Positions 25,970 through 27,409 of a stretch of DNA of 27,409 nt are shown piece after piece (the stretch's first letter is position 1; the number at the start of each line of letters is the position of its first letter). The DNA comes from a virus, in IMG/VR virus record IMGVR_UViG_3300044639_002664, positions 1 through 27,409 of that record; one strand, given 5' to 3'. Both the position numbers and the translations under genes were made by a program. Under the pieces are notes generated by a model. The model searched no databases. It saw nothing but the letters and a program-made list of their open reading frames with translations, and had not been told where the DNA came from.

Positions 25970-26512
25970 ATGCGTGAACAAATTGATCTAATCGAAGCAA
26001 GCACTCGACCAGCCAAACTGGAAACTACACCACTGCCTTACGGTGAGAAAGACCTTGAGCCAGTACTGAGCAAAGAAAGTTTAGAATACCATTATGGACA
26101 TTTGGCCAAAGGGTATGCCCGGCGTTACAATGCAGGCGAAGGCAATGCGGATTTTAATCGTGCTGGCAGTTTCCTGCACAATAAGTTTTTCCCCCAACTC
26201 CGAGCTCCTAAGGGTGCCAACAGACCACGCGGTGCAGTACTGGCACTGATAGAAGAACACTTTAAAACATACGAAGACTTTAAACAAGCAGTCAAAGAAA
26301 CTGCAATGAAAATCCAAGGATCCGGATGGGTTTATCTCAGTACCACCGGCACAATCAAAACAATTCCCAACCATGCTGTGCGTACAGATATATGCGTACT
26401 TATTGATTGGTGGGAACATGTATGGGCCCTGGACTACCAATGGGACAAAGAAAAATACCTGGACAATATATGGAAAATTATTGACTGGGATGTTTGTAAC
26501 GAAAGACTATAA
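25970..26512 (+). CDS. sodB: Fe/Mn superoxide dismutase (180 aa)
   Basis: The metal ligands of the Fe/Mn family are all present: His41 (in [12 protein letters not shown]), His70 ([10 protein letters not shown]), Asp146 and His150 ([12 protein letters not shown]). The conserved block GSGWVYL is at 117-123. The protein converts superoxide to H2O2 and O2 in the cytoplasm. Second-sphere residues are unusual: Gly at 66 where Fe enzymes often have Gln, and His at about 135 (IPNHAV) where Mn enzymes often have Gln, so metal preference is unclear. Somewhat shorter than usual SODs (about 190-200). No ribosome site; the stop overlaps the A-type carrier start (TAATG). Confidence 0.92.
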   Translation: MREQIDLIEASTRPAKLETTPLPYGEKDLEPVLSKESLEYHYGHLAKGYARRYNAGEGNADFNRAGSFLHNKFFPQLRAPKGANRPRGAVLALIEEHFKTYEDFKQAVKETAMKIQGSGWVYLSTTGTIKTIPNHAVRTDICVLIDWWEHVWALDYQWDKEKYLDNIWKIIDWDVCNERL

Positions 26513-26835
26513 TGATATTAGAACCCAGTGCAGTTGTAAAACTCAAAGACATACTAGCAGAAGAAAACAATCCTGACATTAAACTACGTGTATTTGTGCA
26601 GGGAGGTGGCTGTTCTGGATTTAGTTACGGGTTTACGCTGGATGAAGTGCAAAACGAAGACGACATGGACTTTGAATACGACACAGTGAAAGTGCTGGTT
26701 GACTCAATGAGTTGGCAATACCTTCAAGGCTCCAGCATACGCTACGAAGAAGGCGCAATGGGCAGTAGTTTTGCTATTAATAACCCGCAAGCAGTGTCAA
26801 CTTGCGGCTGCGGCAGCAGTTTTAGTCCGAGTTAA
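26512..26835 (+). CDS. A-type Fe-S carrier (IscA/ErpA-like, 107 aa)
   Basis: The three Fe-S ligands are Cys34 ([11 protein letters not shown]), Cys98 and Cys100 ([10 protein letters not shown]), the classical HesB/IscA arrangement. The C-terminal CGCGSSF is close to ErpA. It takes a cluster from an assembly scaffold and delivers it to apoproteins; the phage also encodes two 4Fe-4S radical SAM enzymes, and the gene is coupled to SOD. Length is as in the family (about 107-115). ErpA versus IscA cannot be decided from motifs alone. Confidence 0.92.
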   Translation: MILEPSAVVKLKDILAEENNPDIKLRVFVQGGGCSGFSYGFTLDEVQNEDDMDFEYDTVKVLVDSMSWQYLQGSSIRYEEGAMGSSFAINNPQAVSTCGCGSSFSPS

Positions 26836-26859
26836 CGCAAAACACCGAGCGTGAGTGAT

Positions 26860-26878
26860 CTGGTAAATACACTACCAG
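26860..26878 (+). promoter_or_regulatory. Late element GTAAATAC inside an inverted repeat
   Basis: CTGGTA (26860-26865) and TACCAG (26873-26878) are a perfect 6-bp inverted repeat enclosing AATACAC. TAAATA (26864-26869) overlaps its left arm. The predicted leader carries GAGGA before ATG 26892. Confidence 0.48.
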
Positions 26879-26891
26879 AGGACTCAAATAT

Positions 26892-27409
26892 ATGGCTCGT
26901 GAAATTATCAATGTAGGTGCGGCTCCGAATGACGGACAAGGCGATCCCATACGCACCGCATTTACCAAAACAAACAACAATTTTGGAGAACTTTACTCCA
27001 GAATTCAAACTGTACCTCCTGTTGCGTTAACAGGCAGCGTGGGCGACGTTGCAGGCATGACTGCGTACGACGCAGAATATTACTATTATTGTTTTGCAAA
27101 TTACAATGGGTCATCTGTAATTTGGAGAGAAGTTCCAAATGCCGCCCAGGCCAATATCACTGCTTTGTCAGCAACTGGCAACGTCACAGCCAATTATTAC
27201 ATTGGTGATGGCAGCCAATTAACCAACGTAATAGCCGGGGCTGGCCCAGAGATTATCAATGGCAATACCAACATTACCCTGGCCAACAACGGCAATGCAA
27301 ACATAACAATCAACGGTACATCAAACGTTGCTGTGTTCACAACCACAGGTGTTGTTATATCTGGTAATGTCACTGCTGGCACACTCAGTACAACCGGCAA
27401 TGTCAGTGC
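26892..27409 (+). CDS. Tail-fibre-like protein, cut by the window end
   Basis: The frame is open from ATG 26892 to the window edge (172 codons seen). GAGGA lies nine bases upstream. The N-terminus (REIINVGAAPNDGQGDP then RTAFTKTNNNFGELY) matches that of the minus-strand gene at 1131-1760. Residues 47-81 (GSVGDVAGMTAYDAEYYYYC then WREVP) correspond to the C-terminal domain (178-209) of that protein. The rest is Asn/Thr/Gly/Val repeat typical of fibre shafts, with GDGSQLTNV, a motif frequent in tail fibre head regions. It is probably a large virion protein. Confidence 0.8.
   Translation, partial: MAREIINVGAAPNDGQGDPIRTAFTKTNNNFGELYSRIQTVPPVALTGSVGDVAGMTAYDAEYYYYCFANYNGSSVIWREVPNAAQANITALSATGNVTANYYIGDGSQLTNVIAGAGPEIINGNTNITLANNGNANITINGTSNVAVFTTTGVVISGNVTAGTLSTTGNVS

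Noticed and set aside
1-27409. CRISPR array, insertion sequence, integrase or attachment site
   Set aside because: No regularly spaced repeats, transposase or recombinase motifs or paired direct repeats were found.

Overview
The window looks like part of the genome of a large tailed bacteriophage, probably a T4-like myovirus of an aquatic bacterium. The evidence is dense packing of very small genes joined by ATGA/TAATG overlaps, a free-standing GIY-YIG endonuclease, a phage tRNA, a SleB-type cell-wall hydrolase, tail-fibre-like proteins with a typical phage N-terminus, and T4-late-like TAAATA elements beside host-type sigma70 promoters. No terminase, portal, capsid, polymerase or integrase gene is present, so virion and replication cores lie elsewhere. 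The host cannot be fixed from the sequence. All genes are on the + strand except one tail-fibre-like gene and the GIY-YIG gene.

Layout. 1-1120: entericidin-like lipoprotein, SWIM zinc-finger protein, small membrane protein, terminator. 1131-2754: minus-strand tail protein, an HTH gene with a palindrome at its predicted transcription start, and the GIY-YIG gene. 2842-6794: a late-type gene, a cupin, a CAU tRNA, a radical SAM enzyme and small conserved genes. 6846-11080: one long operon from one consensus promoter, encoding a cupin, a HAD phosphatase, an RfaE2-like nucleotidyltransferase, an RfaE1-like kinase, an SDR, an HldD-like epimerase and a gamma-glutamylcyclotransferase-like protein. This is most of an ADP-heptose pathway. 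11120-12779: small genes and a structured leader. 12837-15387: a possible nuclease gene overlapping a beta-class DNA methyltransferase. 15444-19625: a ParB-like protein and a run of tiny, mostly unrecognised early genes, each unit with its own near-identical promoter. 19601-21768: coiled-coil protein, SleB hydrolase, membrane protein (holin candidate), FkbM methyltransferase. 21769-23580: small genes ending in a full-length translation initiation factor IF-1. 23583-26835: a second, larger radical SAM protein, a 45-residue ORF, an SGNH-like protein, an Fe/Mn superoxide dismutase and an A-type Fe-S carrier. 26892 to the end: a tail-fibre-like gene cut by the window edge, paralogous to the one at 1131-1760.

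How it works together. Two regulatory layers are visible. At least 16 promoters match TTGAC(A/C/T)-17-TATA(A/C)T and would be read by unmodified host polymerase. A smaller set of TAAATA elements sits at probable late genes, several inside inverted repeats. The cargo suggests support of host translation (tRNA, IF-1), envelope sugar or surface modification (ADP-heptose genes, FkbM), oxidative stress and Fe-S handling (SOD, A-type carrier, two Fe-S radical SAM enzymes), and DNA modification. The least explained parts are the radical SAM/small ORF/SGNH cluster, the heptose operon and the early small-gene run.
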